Of a DNA stretch of 64,000 nucleotides, positions 38,056 through 49,444 are shown piece after piece. The position numbers and the translations under genes are program-made. Source of the DNA: Campylobacter rectus. GTDB lineage: Bacteria > Campylobacterota > Campylobacteria > Campylobacterales > Campylobacteraceae. Position 1 is the stretch's first letter, and every line of letters begins with the position of its first letter. The DNA lies in contig NZ_CP012543.1 of the NCBI RefSeq assembly GCF_004803795.1, forward strand, positions 930,001 to 994,000, in the 5' to 3' direction. The notes under the pieces are model-generated. The model made no database searches and was not told the origin of the DNA. It saw nothing but the letters and a program-made list of their open reading frames with translations.

Positions 38056-40479
38056 TTGCAAATTTACGAATCAAAAATGTTCCCCGCGCAGCTACCCGTC
38101 ATCGTAGAGGACGAGCTGTTTTTGTATCCGTTTATGATCACGCCGCTTTTTTTGAACGACGAAGAAAATATCGAAGCGTTAAATTTAGCCCTTGAGTCAC
38201 AAAGTCCCATTCTCGTAGTGCCGACAAAGTCTCAAAACGAAGGCGCTCGAGAATTTGACGCCATCTACGATGCGGGCGTCATCGGCACGGTGATGAGGAA
38301 GGTGCCGCTGCCTGACGGTAGGGTAAAAATTTTATTTCAAGGCACGAGCAAAGGCCGCATAGTATCAAAAGTAGGTCAAAAGCCGCTACGGGCGATCGTG
38401 GACGTACTGCATGAAAAAAGACCAGAAAACACTAAAAGCGACGCGCTGCTAACCGTACTTCGCGAAAAGGTACGAGATTTGGCTGCGCTTAGCCACTTTT
38501 TCCCGCCCGATCTTTTAAAAACTATCGAGGAGAGCGCCGAGTCTGTGCGTATTTGCGATCTTATTTTAAGCTCGCTAAGGCTAAAGAAAAAGACGGCATA
38601 CGAGTTTTTTATCGAGGAAAATTTGGAGCAGAAGCTGCTAAAGCTCATCGACTACGTCATCGAGGAGATCGAGGCGAACAAACTCCAGCGCGAGATAAAA
38701 AACAAAGTCCACTCGAGGATCGACAAGGTAAATAAAGAGTACTTCCTAAAAGAGCAGCTAAAGCAGATACAACAAGAGCTGGGCAGCGACACGAGCCGCG
38801 AGGAAGAGATCGAGGAGTATCGTAAGAAACTGGAAGTCAAGAAAAAATTTATGGGCGAGGACGCGTATAAAGAGATAAAAAAGCAAATCGACAAACTAGC
38901 GCGTATGCACCCCGACTCCGCCGATGCCAACACGATACAAAGCTATCTCGACTGGGTCGTGGAGGTGCCGTTTGAAAATCTGGCCAACAAAAAACTAAGC
39001 GTGCAGGAGGTCGCAAAGCAGCTAAACGCCGACCATTACGGGCTTGAAAAGCCAAAGGATAGGATAGAGGAGTATTTTGCTCTGCGCGAGCTTTTGCAGT
39101 TGCGAGGGGTCGCGGGTAAGGTAAATAACGGCGCGATCTTGTGTTTTGCGGGGCCTCCGGGCGTTGGCAAAACGAGCCTGGCAAACTCTATCGCTAAGGC
39201 GCTAAAACGCGAGCTCGTGCGCGTGGCGCTGGGCGGACTAGAGGACGTAAACGAGCTACGCGGACACCGCCGCACTTATATCGGCGCGATGCCCGGCCGC
39301 ATCGTGCAGGGGCTCATCGAAGCAAAGCAGATGAATCCCGTCGTCGTGCTGGACGAGATCGACAAGGTCGGCAGGAGCTTTCGCGGCGATCCGACGGCGG
39401 TTTTGCTGGAAATTTTAGATCCCGAGCAAAATAACAAATTTAGGGATTATTATTTAAATTTTAATATCGACCTTAGCAAGGTCGTTTTCGTCGCGACGGC
39501 AAACGACGTGAGCGCCATACCGCCGGCACTGCGCGATAGGATGGAGTTTATCGAACTTAGCTCCTATACGCCGCAGGAAAAATTTGAGATCGCTAAAAAA
39601 TATCTAATCCCTCAAGAGCTCAAAAAACACGGCCTAAAGCCGAGCGAAGTGACCCTGGGCAAAGACGTGCTAAGCCTAATCATCTCAGACTATACGCGCG
39701 AGAGCGGAGTGCGAAATCTACGCCGCCGCCTGGCGGATATCTTTAGGAAAGCCGCTAAAAGGCTACTTGAAGGCGAAAAGCAAAAGATAACCGTAACGAC
39801 TAAAAATTTGAACGAATTTTTAGAAAAAAAAGTCTTTGAGATCGAGCACGCAGACAAAAAACCGCAGATCGGCCAGGTAAACGGGCTGGCGTGGACGAGC
39901 GTGGGCGGCGACGTACTAAAGATCGAAGCCATCCGCATACAGGGCAAAGGCGGGCTGCAGATCACGGGGTCTTTGGGCGATGTAATGAAGGAGAGCGCGT
40001 ATATCGCGTTTAGCCTAGTTAAAGTGCTGATCGATGCTAAAAAGATAAAAGTACCCGCCAAAATCATCCCGAGCCTGCCGGACGACGTCAAAGACGGCGT
40101 GAAAAAGGAGCTAAGCCCGAGCGAAGTATATCGCCGCTACGATCTGCATATCCACGTACCCGAGGGCGCCACGCCAAAAGACGGGCCGAGTGCGGGCATC
40201 ACGATGGTGACGGCGATCGCCTCGATCCTAACGGATACAAAAGTGCGAAGCGACGTGGCGATGACGGGCGAGATCACGCTCAGCGGCCGCGTGCTGCCTA
40301 TCGGCGGACTAAAAGAAAAGCTCATCGCCGCGCATAAGGCCGGTATCAAAACCGCTTTGATACCGCGTAAAAACTATGAGCGAGATCTGGGCGAGATACC
40401 TGCCGACGTCAAAAACGACATACGAATTTTACCCGTGGACGTCATCGAAGACGTACTAAAAAACGCGCTTATCTTGTAA
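38056..40479 (+). CDS. lon: Lon ATP-dependent protease
   Basis: An 807-residue protease that degrades misfolded and regulatory proteins. It starts at TTG 38056 behind AGGAG. N-terminal substrate domain (about 10-200), coiled coil (about 210-300), AAA+ module with Walker [10 protein letters not shown] (near 365) and Walker [10 protein letters not shown] (near 430), and a protease domain with catalytic Ser712 in DGPSAGIT and Lys near 755. A scrap of a second copy lies inverted about 1.4 kb downstream. Confidence 0.98.
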   Translation: MQIYESKMFPAQLPVIVEDELFLYPFMITPLFLNDEENIEALNLALESQSPILVVPTKSQNEGAREFDAIYDAGVIGTVMRKVPLPDGRVKILFQGTSKGRIVSKVGQKPLRAIVDVLHEKRPENTKSDALLTVLREKVRDLAALSHFFPPDLLKTIEESAESVRICDLILSSLRLKKKTAYEFFIEENLEQKLLKLIDYVIEEIEANKLQREIKNKVHSRIDKVNKEYFLKEQLKQIQQELGSDTSREEEIEEYRKKLEVKKKFMGEDAYKEIKKQIDKLARMHPDSADANTIQSYLDWVVEVPFENLANKKLSVQEVAKQLNADHYGLEKPKDRIEEYFALRELLQLRGVAGKVNNGAILCFAGPPGVGKTSLANSIAKALKRELVRVALGGLEDVNELRGHRRTYIGAMPGRIVQGLIEAKQMNPVVVLDEIDKVGRSFRGDPTAVLLEILDPEQNNKFRDYYLNFNIDLSKVVFVATANDVSAIPPALRDRMEFIELSSYTPQEKFEIAKKYLIPQELKKHGLKPSEVTLGKDVLSLIISDYTRESGVRNLRRRLADIFRKAAKRLLEGEKQKITVTTKNLNEFLEKKVFEIEHADKKPQIGQVNGLAWTSVGGDVLKIEAIRIQGKGGLQITGSLGDVMKESAYIAFSLVKVLIDAKKIKVPAKIIPSLPDDVKDGVKKELSPSEVYRRYDLHIHVPEGATPKDGPSAGITMVTAIASILTDTKVRSDVAMTGEITLSGRVLPIGGLKEKLIAAHKAGIKTALIPRKNYERDLGEIPADVKNDIRILPVDVIEDVLKNALIL

Positions 40480-40486
40480 GGTTGAT

Positions 40487-40514
40487 ATTAAAGTCGGTTA
40501 GCGCCGACTTTAAT
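40487..40514 (+). terminator. Hairpin after lon
   Basis: A perfect 11-bp stem, 40487-40497 with 40504-40514, eight bases after the stop. The T tract begins about ten bases later, so it may act as a weak terminator. Confidence 0.55.
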
Positions 40515-40610
40515 GCTACTTAAATTTTTTTATCAAAGTAATTTTATTGGTTTTTTAAGCTTTTTAAAATATAATATTATGATATCAATTATCTATATTA
40601 GGAGGAGAAT

Positions 40611-40773
40611 TTAAAAAATATTATTTTGGTATTGCTTGCAGTTTTTGCGCTAGTCTCTATAGGTTACGCTAGCACAAAAAGCAAATAGCAAAGAAACGAG
40701 ACCGGCGTGCATAGATGCGCGTAGTGAAGAAGGTGAATATGAGCTTTGCTTTGGTATGTGTGCCCACTGCTAG
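40611..40773 (+). pseudogene. Broken small secreted Cys-rich peptide gene
   Basis: A strong AGGAGGAG (about 40600) is followed not by ATG but by TTA; if that was ATG the peptide would begin with a clean signal sequence (KNIILVLLAVFALVSIGYA). A stop comes at 40686. One base off, the frame continues as a short Cys-containing segment (CIDARSEEGEYELCFGMCAHC split by one frame change) to TAG 40771. Reads as a decayed gene for a secreted mini-protein. Confidence 0.45.
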
Positions 40774-40851
40774 GCAAAGATAAATTTTCTCAAGGCATAC
40801 CCTTTAATGTATGCATAGATAGATGTTTAAACGGATGCTAAAGGAGTAAAT

Positions 40852-41265
40852 ATGGCATTGGAGTATATAGATATTTGTCTCGGTGAGGCGCTAGAACGGC
40901 TTGATGAAGCGGGTGGTGAGCTTGTCAAATATAAAAATGAAATTCAAAAAGATGAAAAAGTTGAGGTCAAAGAGCTTTTAAACGCAGTTACAAACAGTAT
41001 AGTAGAGCTATGGAAAGCTAGAGAAATTTTATACGAGAGAAAACCCGATTTAAAGCAAAATTTTAAAAAAGAATTTGATAAGAACCCGCAAAGATACGAA
41101 GAACTAAGCGAAATTTCACAAACGGCGCAAAGGCTAGAAAAAGATGGCAAATTTAAAGAGGCGAGCGAAATTTATGAAAAGCTTTTAGAAGTATCGGATT
41201 TAAGCCATTTTGTACTAGTTGCACAAGCCGGGCTTTATAGATGTAAAAAGCAAAGGTCTAGCTAA
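40852..41265 (+). CDS. Small helical protein with TPR-like end, unknown role
   Basis: A 137-residue, wholly helical, charged protein with no signal peptide. AAAGGAG precedes ATG 40852. The last 40 residues (AQRLEKDGKFKEASEIYEKLLEVSDLSHFVLVAQAGLYR) fit one and a half TPR units, suggesting protein-protein contact. I do not recognise the family. It lies between the broken secreted-peptide gene and a duplicated rpsR end. Confidence 0.7.
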   Translation: MALEYIDICLGEALERLDEAGGELVKYKNEIQKDEKVEVKELLNAVTNSIVELWKAREILYERKPDLKQNFKKEFDKNPQRYEELSEISQTAQRLEKDGKFKEASEIYEKLLEVSDLSHFVLVAQAGLYRCKKQRSS

Positions 41266-41287
41266 AATAGCCGGATCAAAATATAAA

Positions 41288-41334
41288 TTACACGCCCTCG
41301 AAAGGATTAGTTACTACGTCGTTGCGATCGACTA
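41288..41334 (-). pseudogene. Second 3' end of rpsR (possible attachment-site scar)
   Basis: On the minus strand this reads [15 protein letters not shown] and a TAA stop, nearly the last 15 residues of S18 ([15 protein letters not shown]). The 40 bases 41295-41334 match 43211-43250 at 36 positions. The 1.9 kb between the two ends holds only relics. Such a repeat of a gene's 3' end is how integrated elements leave their borders. Confidence 0.75.
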
Positions 41335-41825
41335 AATTTAGCCTTGCTTGCGAGGCTAAATTTTCTACTTAAATACGCTTAATTTGACTCGCATAAAATT
41401 TCTTTTTAAAAATTGAATACAAGGATTGGAGCAAATTCGGCCAAATTTATGAATTTACGATTTTTTAAATTTAGCTGATTTTCGTATTAAAATTTACGAG
41501 GTTTGGTGTCGGTGAAATTTAAAGTATTTTTAAAAATCACGGGTATAAACTTGGTCAAATTTATAGAAAAATTGCATCGCAAAATCAACTTAAATTTTTA
41601 ACTCTGAAATAAAATTTACGACGAGACAGGGTAAATTTATAATACAAAGGCAAATTTTGGCGCGCGGTTTTGATGTGCGAATTCGACTACTAATTTTGCT
41701 CCGGCGGTCTTGTAAATTCAGGCGAATGCACTTAATAGTCAGCCAAATTTTACGGACTGCTCGCAAAACCGCGTGAATTTACGCGGACGCTGCCGTCAAA
41801 TTTTTGCGAAAGGCGGGTATTTTTG

Positions 41826-41952
41826 TCGTTTTATAAATAGGTGCCGAGAGTGATCTCGCCCGTCATCGCCACGCCAATTCGCACCTTGGTGTCCGTTGGT
41901 ATCGAGGCGATCGTCGTTACCATCGTGATGCCCACACTCGACCCGTCCTAAA
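41826..41952 (-). pseudogene. Inverted fragment of lon (protease active-site region)
   Basis: The minus strand reads DGSSVGITMVTTIASIPTDT and then [14 protein letters not shown], matching Lon around the catalytic Ser ([34 protein letters not shown]). The DNA is about 85% alike to 40180-40290. Only this piece is visible, on the strand opposite to lon. Confidence 0.85.
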
Positions 41953-42331
41953 ATCGCGCAAATTTATAGCTCGGCCGATGCGACTTAGGAAAATTTGATA
42001 TTGCCGCCGACGCTTATACTGTTTTATGGGGCTTTATTTGCAGATGAGGCAGTTGTCTTTGCGCCTTTTATCGCTAGGTCTAGGCGTTTTTGTCGAAAAT
42101 GTCTTTTTAAAATTTGTAAAATACGGCGACAACTTTGCTTTTATCGAGTTTTGCTTTTTGGAAAAATGTCTCTATCGAGCGTAAGATACGTGCTTTTGTA
42201 TTTTGATTTTGTATTTTATCTTTTTAAAAAGACTAAAAAATACTAAATTTTAAAAAATTTACGATATAAAAAGCGGACACCCTATACAAATACGACTTGA
42301 GCTCTAAATTTTGGCCTGATTTTAAAACATA

Positions 42332-43059
42332 GGCCCCCTTTAACTTAAGCTCAAGCAAAAAGGGGAGGGTATTAAGTTGCGATAAAGACTATGTTCTTGT
42401 AAGTAACGAGCATGGCAAATTTAAAAACAAGCATATAGTCCGTTTTTAGATTTTAGAGCCTAAATTTAGAGAGATTTTAAAGTATTTCGCAAGAGAAGCA
42501 TCAAAGATATCGAATTTAACTAAAATTTCAGAAGTAACACTATGTAAAATCTTTAGAGAAATAAGAATTCTTACGTCTAAAGAGTGCGAAAAAAATAAGT
42601 AAATTTAGCAGTGAGATTTACGGATTGCAAGCCCGCCTAGCAAACTTCGCTTTATATAAACCTGTTTGCAGCACCGCTTCGCTTGTTTTAAAATAGATGA
42701 AAGTTACTTTAAAGCTAAGCACAAAAACGATCTTGATAGCTCTACTAAGTATTTAGATTACTCAAAGGCTTATAACGGCTTAGTCGATTATGCAAATTTA
42801 GCTCATTACAGAGTAAAACACTCAAAGAATAAATTTTAGCTACGCTATGCTTGTTACTTTACAAGACGCTATAAGAAAACTTTCGGCTACGACTTGTGTT
42901 GCTACCGCCTCTTAAAAAGCTACGAGCATAGCAAAGTAGAGTTTAGATATAATGCCAAAAACTACACAGAAAAACTTATATCAAAATCTCTTAAAATTAA
43001 TAAGAGGTCTTGCAAGTAGTAACGCAAGTCGTAGCTAAAGTCTGCTTGGCAATTGAGCC
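42332..43059 (+). mobile_element. IS1595-family element, copy 2, heavily decayed
   Basis: Left terminal repeat GGCCCCCTTTAACTTAAGC at 42332; the right end ..AATTGAGCC at 43059 is its imperfect inverse. The transposase survives in pieces (YSKAYNGLVDYANLAHYRVKHSKNKF) with stops and an internal deletion. It carries hairpin-like inserts near 42400-42420, 42618-42692 and 43015-43041 at sites also hit in copy 3. No matching 8-bp duplication is visible. Confidence 0.8.
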
Positions 43060-43203
43060 AAATAAAAATAGCCGCAATTTATTTACGCGTATTTCGAAAA
43101 ATTGAATTGATACAAAAGAACACATAAAAATGTAAGTAAATTTGATTTAAAATTTTGAATTAAAAAAGAGAAAGCAAGCCCTTAAAATAGGGCTTGGGTA
43201 AAA

Positions 43204-43464
43204 TCATAGTCCTTCAAAAGGATTGGTTACTACGTCGTCGCGATCGACTACGTAAGGTATCAAAGCCGCTTGGCGAGCGCGTTTGATAGCCTTTTCGACC
43301 ATCTCTTGGTATTTTTTAGACGTTCCGGTTAGGCGTCTTGGCATGATTTTAAATCTCTCGGATAAGCAGTACTTCAAAAGAGAAGTGTCCTTGTAATCGA
43401 TAAATTCTATCTTTGCCTCTGTAAATTTGCAGTATTTGCGTGAATATTTTCTTTTTTCAGCCAT
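43204..43464 (-). CDS. rpsR: 30S ribosomal protein S18
   Basis: An 86-residue ribosomal protein: [26 protein letters not shown], the [17 protein letters not shown] core and [16 protein letters not shown]-like end. Third gene of rpsF-ssb-rpsR, 14 bases after ssb. Its last 15 codons are duplicated at 41288-41334. Confidence 0.98.
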   Translation of the reverse strand: MAEKRKYSRKYCKFTEAKIEFIDYKDTSLLKYCLSERFKIMPRRLTGTSKKYQEMVEKAIKRARQAALIPYVVDRDDVVTNPFEGL

Positions 43465-43478
43465 CGTTTTTTCCTTGA

Positions 43479-44090
43479 TTAAAATGGTATCGTTTCGTCG
43501 CCGTCGTCGTATTTGTCGGCGTCTATATCTATTTCTCGGACGTTATCGCCGTAGTATTCGTTTTTAGGCTGTTGCTTTTGCTGCGGTTTATTAAAATTTT
43601 GCCTTTGCTCGCCGTTTTGAGCGTAGCTGTTTTGTCCGCTTCGCTTATAAGCCTCGGCTTCGCCGCTGCGTTGCTGGTTTTGTCCGCCCTGATAGCCGCC
43701 ATAGGCGTTATTTTGGTAACCGCCTTGTTGGTAGCCTTGATTACTATTTTGATTGTATCCGCCTTGTTGCCCTCCGCCTAGCATCTCCATATTTTCTACG
43801 CTGATCGTATGCTTGCTTCTGTTTTGTCCGTTATTGTCCGTCCATTGGTCGAATTTTAAGCGACCCTCGACTAGAAGTTTTGAGCCTTTGGAAAGATATT
43901 GGTTTGCTATCTCCGCTTGTTTTCCGAAAAATGTTATGTCTATAAAGCACGTTTCTTCGCGTTTTTCGCCGTTTACGTTAAATTTTCTCGTTACGGCGAT
44001 GGCGCTGTTGCCTATGGCCGCACCTGCGGTCGTATATCTAAGCTCGATATCCCTCGTTAAATTTCCTACTAAAACGACTCTATTAAACAT
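43479..44090 (-). CDS. ssb: Single-stranded DNA-binding protein
   Basis: A 203-residue protein. OB fold in the first 110 residues ([23 protein letters not shown]...[12 protein letters not shown]), a long Gln/Asn/Gly/Tyr-rich linker (about 115-185), and the acidic tip DDGDETIPF that recruits repair and replication partners. Sits between the two ribosomal protein genes as in most bacteria. Confidence 0.97.
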   Translation of the reverse strand: MFNRVVLVGNLTRDIELRYTTAGAAIGNSAIAVTRKFNVNGEKREETCFIDITFFGKQAEIANQYLSKGSKLLVEGRLKFDQWTDNNGQNRSKHTISVENMEMLGGGQQGGYNQNSNQGYQQGGYQNNAYGGYQGGQNQQRSGEAEAYKRSGQNSYAQNGEQRQNFNKPQQKQQPKNEYYGDNVREIDIDADKYDDGDETIPF

Positions 44091-44099
44091 TTTTCGTCC

Positions 44100-44486
44100 T
44101 TATTCTTGCGCTGTCGGAGCTTCTTCTGCTTTGACTTTGGGTTCTTTTTTATTTAGTTTGATGCCCTTGCTCATCTTTTCCCAAGCGGCGATCTCTTTTT
44201 TGTTTTCAAATTTAACCGTTAAGAATTTGATGATCTCTTCGGTGATCCTGATGATACGCTCGACTTCGGCGATAGCTTGAGTCGGAGCCTCGAAATACAC
44301 GACAAAATAAGTTCCGCGCTCGTATTTTTTCACGGTATAGGCTAGTTTTCTGGTGCCCATAGTCTGCACGGACGCGATATTTGCGCCGTTTTTGGTTAGG
44401 ATTTCTTTAACGAAATCAACTTTTGCGCTTACTTCTTCTTCCGTTAAAGTAGGCTTTAAAATAAACAAAAGCTCATAGTGCTTCAT
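44100..44486 (-). CDS. rpsF: 30S ribosomal protein S6
   Basis: A 128-residue ribosomal protein starting [19 protein letters not shown], with [22 protein letters not shown] and a Lys/Glu-rich extension after residue 100 longer than in E. coli. First gene of rpsF-ssb-rpsR; AGGAG lies ahead of ATG. Confidence 0.97.
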   Translation of the reverse strand: MKHYELLFILKPTLTEEEVSAKVDFVKEILTKNGANIASVQTMGTRKLAYTVKKYERGTYFVVYFEAPTQAIAEVERIIRITEEIIKFLTVKFENKKEIAAWEKMSKGIKLNKKEPKVKAEEAPTAQE

Positions 44487-44576
44487 TGATTCTCCTTGTG
44501 GGTATTAAGCTCGCTTGCGCGGTTGCAAACGGGCAAGGAAGTCTTTCGACAAGAGACGATTTTATCTTTTTTTTAC

Positions 44577-45563
44577 TTAATATTTGCTGTTTTTGCCGAT
44601 AAGGTTTTGAAGGCCGAGCACGCAGGAGAGCAGAAAAGTTTTTTTATCGAGCGCGGAGTTTGTCTTTAGTTCAAATTCCGCCAAATTTAGCGCGGTAAAT
44701 ATTTCTTTATATGCCTTTAAATTTACGGCAAGGCACTGCCTTTTTAGCTCGTTTGCGACGTTTGGAGGCGGCGTATAACCGAGCGTTTCTTTTATGTCGA
44801 ATTTGCCTGTTATTTTGATGCCGGCATGTAGTTTAAAAAGTCTGAAAAACGCGCGGTAAAGAGAGTTTATAAACAAAATTTCGTTAAAATTTCCATCGTC
44901 TGCGCAGGAGAAAAAATCCGCTCTAATATCTTTTAGCGCGATAAATTTATCGAAAAAATCGTCAAAACTCACGCTTGATAGCGAAAAAACCAAGCTTCTT
45001 ACGATATTTTCGTTTATAGGTTCGTTTAGAGAGGCTAATTTGTTTAGCTCGCTTGCGGCCAAATATAAATTTTCGTTATGTATGCGGTAGAGTTCAAAAA
45101 GCGCGTTTCTCGTTATATTTAGGCTCATTTTTGCGGCCTGCCTGCCGAGTAAATTTACGGCCTCTTCGGGCGAGCCTGGTTTAAAAAATCTCGCAAAATT
45201 TACCCCAAAAGCTTTTTGCGTATCAAAAACGGCTTTGGCGTCGGACTCAAAAAGCTCGAAAACGAATGCGCCGCCGTTTTTGCAACCCTCTATCAGGATT
45301 TTTAACTCTTTTGCGGGGATTTTTTTATCGCTTTTTACGTGCAAAAGCGGGCTATCGCCAAAGAGCGAAGGCTCGCAAAGATGCGCACGCGCAGCGTCGA
45401 AATCGTACTCGTCATAATAAAAACTCAAAATTTCAAAATCTTTAAATTTGGCTAAAATTTCCTTCGTAAAAAGCTCGATTTGGTATTCGTCCGCGCCGTA
45501 AAGCAAGAAATGATTTGGAAATTTAGCCGCATTTAGCGCAGCCTCAAGCTCTTTTCTATACAT
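44577..45563 (-). CDS. holA: DNA polymerase III delta subunit
   Basis: A 328-residue clamp-loader subunit that opens the sliding clamp. Seen: MYRKELEAAL...NHFLLYGADEYQIELFTKEIL at the start, the LFGDSPLLHVKSDKKI segment, and a helical collar domain at the end. Lacks a P-loop, as delta should. Overlaps the rnr 3' end by eight bases. Confidence 0.9.
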   Translation of the reverse strand: MYRKELEAALNAAKFPNHFLLYGADEYQIELFTKEILAKFKDFEILSFYYDEYDFDAARAHLCEPSLFGDSPLLHVKSDKKIPAKELKILIEGCKNGGAFVFELFESDAKAVFDTQKAFGVNFARFFKPGSPEEAVNLLGRQAAKMSLNITRNALFELYRIHNENLYLAASELNKLASLNEPINENIVRSLVFSLSSVSFDDFFDKFIALKDIRADFFSCADDGNFNEILFINSLYRAFFRLFKLHAGIKITGKFDIKETLGYTPPPNVANELKRQCLAVNLKAYKEIFTALNLAEFELKTNSALDKKTFLLSCVLGLQNLIGKNSKY

Positions 45564-47475
45564 CGATTTTCTTTACGACCTTGCCGAAAATTTCGGCCGT
45601 TGCGATATTTACGTCCGTGATTTCGACGATAACTTTTTGCAGTAAATTTACGCAGTACGCGCCCAAAAATATCCTAGCGCCTTTTATCTCGTCGTCAAGC
45701 CTAGCGACCGCGGCGTTTTGATTTTCGCTGATATAGGCGCTAAATCGCTGTCCGATGCGCTCTTTTGCCCAGCGCGCGAATTTCCTATCCATAAAGTCAA
45801 ACGCGACCCTGTCGGCTTCGCGCTCGAGTTCGCTTAAATTTGAGCAAGTCGATTCTATATTTAAAAGTAGGTAGTTGAAAAACTTCTCGTCGTTGCGCAG
45901 TTTGGCCTTTAAAAGGCGGTGTAGCGTGAGGTCGGAGTAGCGGCGGATCGGGCTCGTAAAGTGCGTGTAGCGCTCAAATCCCAGTCCGAAGTGGCCTAAA
46001 TTTTGCGCGCCGTATTCGGCCTTTTTTTGCGATTTTATGATGAGCTTGTCGATCTCCTCGCGGTTGCCTACTGCATCGGCCTGCGCTTGGATTTTGCGAA
46101 CCAAATTTGCGATATCGCTCTCATAAACGAAGTCAAAGCCCAGAGCGCCGAGGTCTTCGAGTAAAATTTGTATTTTTCGCAGATCCGGCGAGCCGTGATT
46201 TCTAAAAACGCCTTTGCCGATGCGTTTTGCCGCAGCGACGTTGGCTAGCAGCATGCAGTCCTCGACGAGTCTGTGCGAGTCAGTATCGGTCTCAAATCTC
46301 GTAGAGGCAAGCCCGCCGTCTGCGTCAAGGCTCATACGAAGCTCCTGCGTTCTAAAGTCAAACGCGTTTTTCAGGCGTTTTTTGCGTAGGCGCGAGGTGA
46401 GCGTGAAAAGAGGCTTGATCCAGCCGGTCTCGTCCTCGCGTTCGCCGCGTAAAATTTGATCGACTTCGTCATAGTTAAAGCGTCTTTTTGAGGCGATTAG
46501 AGCTTCTAGGAGCTCTTCTTTTACGACTTCGTCGTTTTCATCGATCGTGATTTTGAAACAAAACGCAAGGCGAGCGGCATTTGGCTTGAGCGAGCAGATA
46601 TTTTCGCTCAAATTTCGCGGCAGCATCGGTACGGCTTTGTGTGGAAAATATATCGAAAATCCGCGCGTTTTGGCCTCGGCGTCTATCGGAGAGTATGGCG
46701 TGACGTATTCGCTGACGTCTGCGATCGCGACGTAAATTTCGCGCTTTTTCTCGTCAAAATATATCGCGTCGTCAAAGTCTTTGGCATCGACGGGATCGAT
46801 CGTGCAAAAAGGCAGTTCCCTTAAATCTACCCTCTGCGGATACATCGCGGCATCGACCTCGTCGCCCCACGCTAGCGCTTCGGCTTCGCACTCTTGGCTA
46901 AATTCGTCGTTTTTGTTAAATACGGCGAGCGAGATTTTCTCGTCGCTGAGCGGGTCGTTTATATTGCCGACGACCTCGATGATTTCGTTATTTAGGTTGC
47001 TGATTTTTAGTAGCGTGCCCGGCGGCAGCATTTTTAGCGATTTTTGCGAGGCTTTTAGCGGCGAGCTAATCGCGGTTTTTACGTTTACGCCAAGGATCAC
47101 AGAGCCTATTTGTTTGGTATAAACCACGCTCGTTTCGTTAGCGAGTTTTAGCGTCATCACGACTTTGGCGCTTTGACGTTTTTTCTTTAGCGGCAAAAGC
47201 TTTGCCAGCACGATATCGCCGTAGTGCGAGGCGTTTAAATTTTTATTTTCTATTATTATATCTTGCTTAAAGCGTTTGTCGTAAGGCGCCAAAAAGCCCG
47301 TGCCGTTCGCACTTATGTCGAGTTTGCCGCAGACAAAGCCGTTGTTTAGGTAGTAGCGATCTTTGTGGTGGCTTACGGCGTTTAAATTTAGTAAATTTCG
47401 TAGGATTTCTTTGTCGGCGGAGGCGATTTCCTTTTCGCTCACGCCGTCAAGTAGTTTGGTTAAAAATTCTTTCAC
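45556..47475 (-). CDS. rnr: Ribonuclease R (RNB family)
   Basis: A 639-residue 3'-5' exoribonuclease able to pass through structured RNA. Short N-terminal part, cold-shock-like RNA-binding domains (about 60-190), the RNB catalytic domain with TIDPVDAKDFDDAIYFDE (metal-binding Asps near 230) and HFTSPIRRYSDLTLHRLL (near 510), and a closing S1-like domain. Shorter than E. coli RNase R, normal for Campylobacter. Overlaps its neighbour's stop by four bases. Confidence 0.95.
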   Translation of the reverse strand: MKEFLTKLLDGVSEKEIASADKEILRNLLNLNAVSHHKDRYYLNNGFVCGKLDISANGTGFLAPYDKRFKQDIIIENKNLNASHYGDIVLAKLLPLKKKRQSAKVVMTLKLANETSVVYTKQIGSVILGVNVKTAISSPLKASQKSLKMLPPGTLLKISNLNNEIIEVVGNINDPLSDEKISLAVFNKNDEFSQECEAEALAWGDEVDAAMYPQRVDLRELPFCTIDPVDAKDFDDAIYFDEKKREIYVAIADVSEYVTPYSPIDAEAKTRGFSIYFPHKAVPMLPRNLSENICSLKPNAARLAFCFKITIDENDEVVKEELLEALIASKRRFNYDEVDQILRGEREDETGWIKPLFTLTSRLRKKRLKNAFDFRTQELRMSLDADGGLASTRFETDTDSHRLVEDCMLLANVAAAKRIGKGVFRNHGSPDLRKIQILLEDLGALGFDFVYESDIANLVRKIQAQADAVGNREEIDKLIIKSQKKAEYGAQNLGHFGLGFERYTHFTSPIRRYSDLTLHRLLKAKLRNDEKFFNYLLLNIESTCSNLSELEREADRVAFDFMDRKFARWAKERIGQRFSAYISENQNAAVARLDDEIKGARIFLGAYCVNLLQKVIVEITDVNIATAEIFGKVVKKIDV

Positions 47476-48299
47476 AAATTGGCTTTGACTTTTGCGACGG
47501 CTTCTAAAAATTTATCTTGTGCGAAGCCGTATTCGTCAAGGCACATCAGTGTATTTTGCAGGCTATTGTCGTCTAGTTGATTAAAGATATTTACCGCATT
47601 TTTCACGACTTTAAGCGCTTTTGAGTAGTTTTTGATGTGCTTAGGCGCATCGTCGGGGCTGTTTGAATACAAAATCGCATCGACAAGCTCGGTTTCAAGG
47701 TTCCATTGCTCGAAAATTTTGGCCGTTACGGTCTCGTTTGATATCTCGACGGTTTTATTTTCCAGCTCGGATAAGTCGAAAGGATTTGAAATATTTTTCA
47801 ATTTTGCCTTAAATTCGGCCGCTTTGCCCGTTTCGTTTAATTCGTTAGAGATGACGATCTTACCAACTTCGAGCATAAACGAAGCGGGGCTTAAAACCGC
47901 AAGCTCGCTAGCGTTTATTTTCGAGTACCAGTTATACATTAGGGCGTTTTGTATTATGGAGATGTTTAAAAAATCTTGACTTGTGATGCCGTAGGGATCT
48001 AAATTTATCTTAAAGCTTTTTTTGACCGCGCTTGAGAGAGCAAAGCCGCGGATCGTAGCCATTCCAAACAGCGCCACGGCTCTTGATATCGTCGTTACTT
48101 CTCTGCTAAACCCGTAAAGCGGAGAATTCGCCGAGCGTAGGATATTTGCCGTCAGCATCGGGTCTTTTTCGATGATTTGAGACAGATCGTTAAGCGAGCT
48201 ATTTTCGTTTTTGCAAATGGCTTGGATCTTTGTGACGGTATCGTCAAGCGGAGGAAGAGCCTTTATGCGTTTGTAAATTGATTCGTTCATTTTCTGCAC
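47472..48299 (-). CDS. HDOD domain protein
   Basis: A 275-residue protein made up of an HDOD domain (LPPLDDTVTKIQAICKNENSSLNDLSQIIEKDPMLTANILRSANSPLYGFSREVTTISRAVALFGMATIRGF). HDOD proteins resemble HD hydrolases but lack the metal-binding His-Asp pair and act in signalling, for example in chemotaxis or c-di-GMP circuits. First gene of the HDOD-rnr-holA run, coupled to rnr by an ATGA overlap. Confidence 0.9.
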   Translation of the reverse strand: MQKMNESIYKRIKALPPLDDTVTKIQAICKNENSSLNDLSQIIEKDPMLTANILRSANSPLYGFSREVTTISRAVALFGMATIRGFALSSAVKKSFKINLDPYGITSQDFLNISIIQNALMYNWYSKINASELAVLSPASFMLEVGKIVISNELNETGKAAEFKAKLKNISNPFDLSELENKTVEISNETVTAKIFEQWNLETELVDAILYSNSPDDAPKHIKNYSKALKVVKNAVNIFNQLDDNSLQNTLMCLDEYGFAQDKFLEAVAKVKANL

Positions 48300-48386
48300 T
48301 TTTTGTCGAAATTTTATAATTGCTAATTTTACACTAAAAGGCTTTTTAAAAAACTTAAAGTCAAGTTTGTTTTAGTGTTTAGATAG

Positions 48387-48392
48387 TATAAT
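48387..48392 (+). promoter_or_regulatory. -10 box for ilvC
   Basis: A perfect TATAAT 29 bases ahead of the ilvC ATG, with AAGGAG between. No convincing -35. Confidence 0.65.
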
Positions 48393-48409
48393 CTCGCAAA
48401 TTTTATTAA

Positions 48410-49444
<1,035 letters not shown>

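Larger units (their letters stand above)
41335..43203. other. Relic zone between the two rpsR ends
   Basis: No intact gene. It contains an inverted lon fragment (41826-41952), an IS1595 copy in ruins (42332-43059) and AAATTT-rich filler. Open frames here lack ribosome sites and family motifs. Confidence 0.7.

Noticed and set aside
41995-42246. 83-codon frame in the relic zone
   Set aside because: No ribosome site or recognisable family; low-complexity hydrophobic and basic residues.
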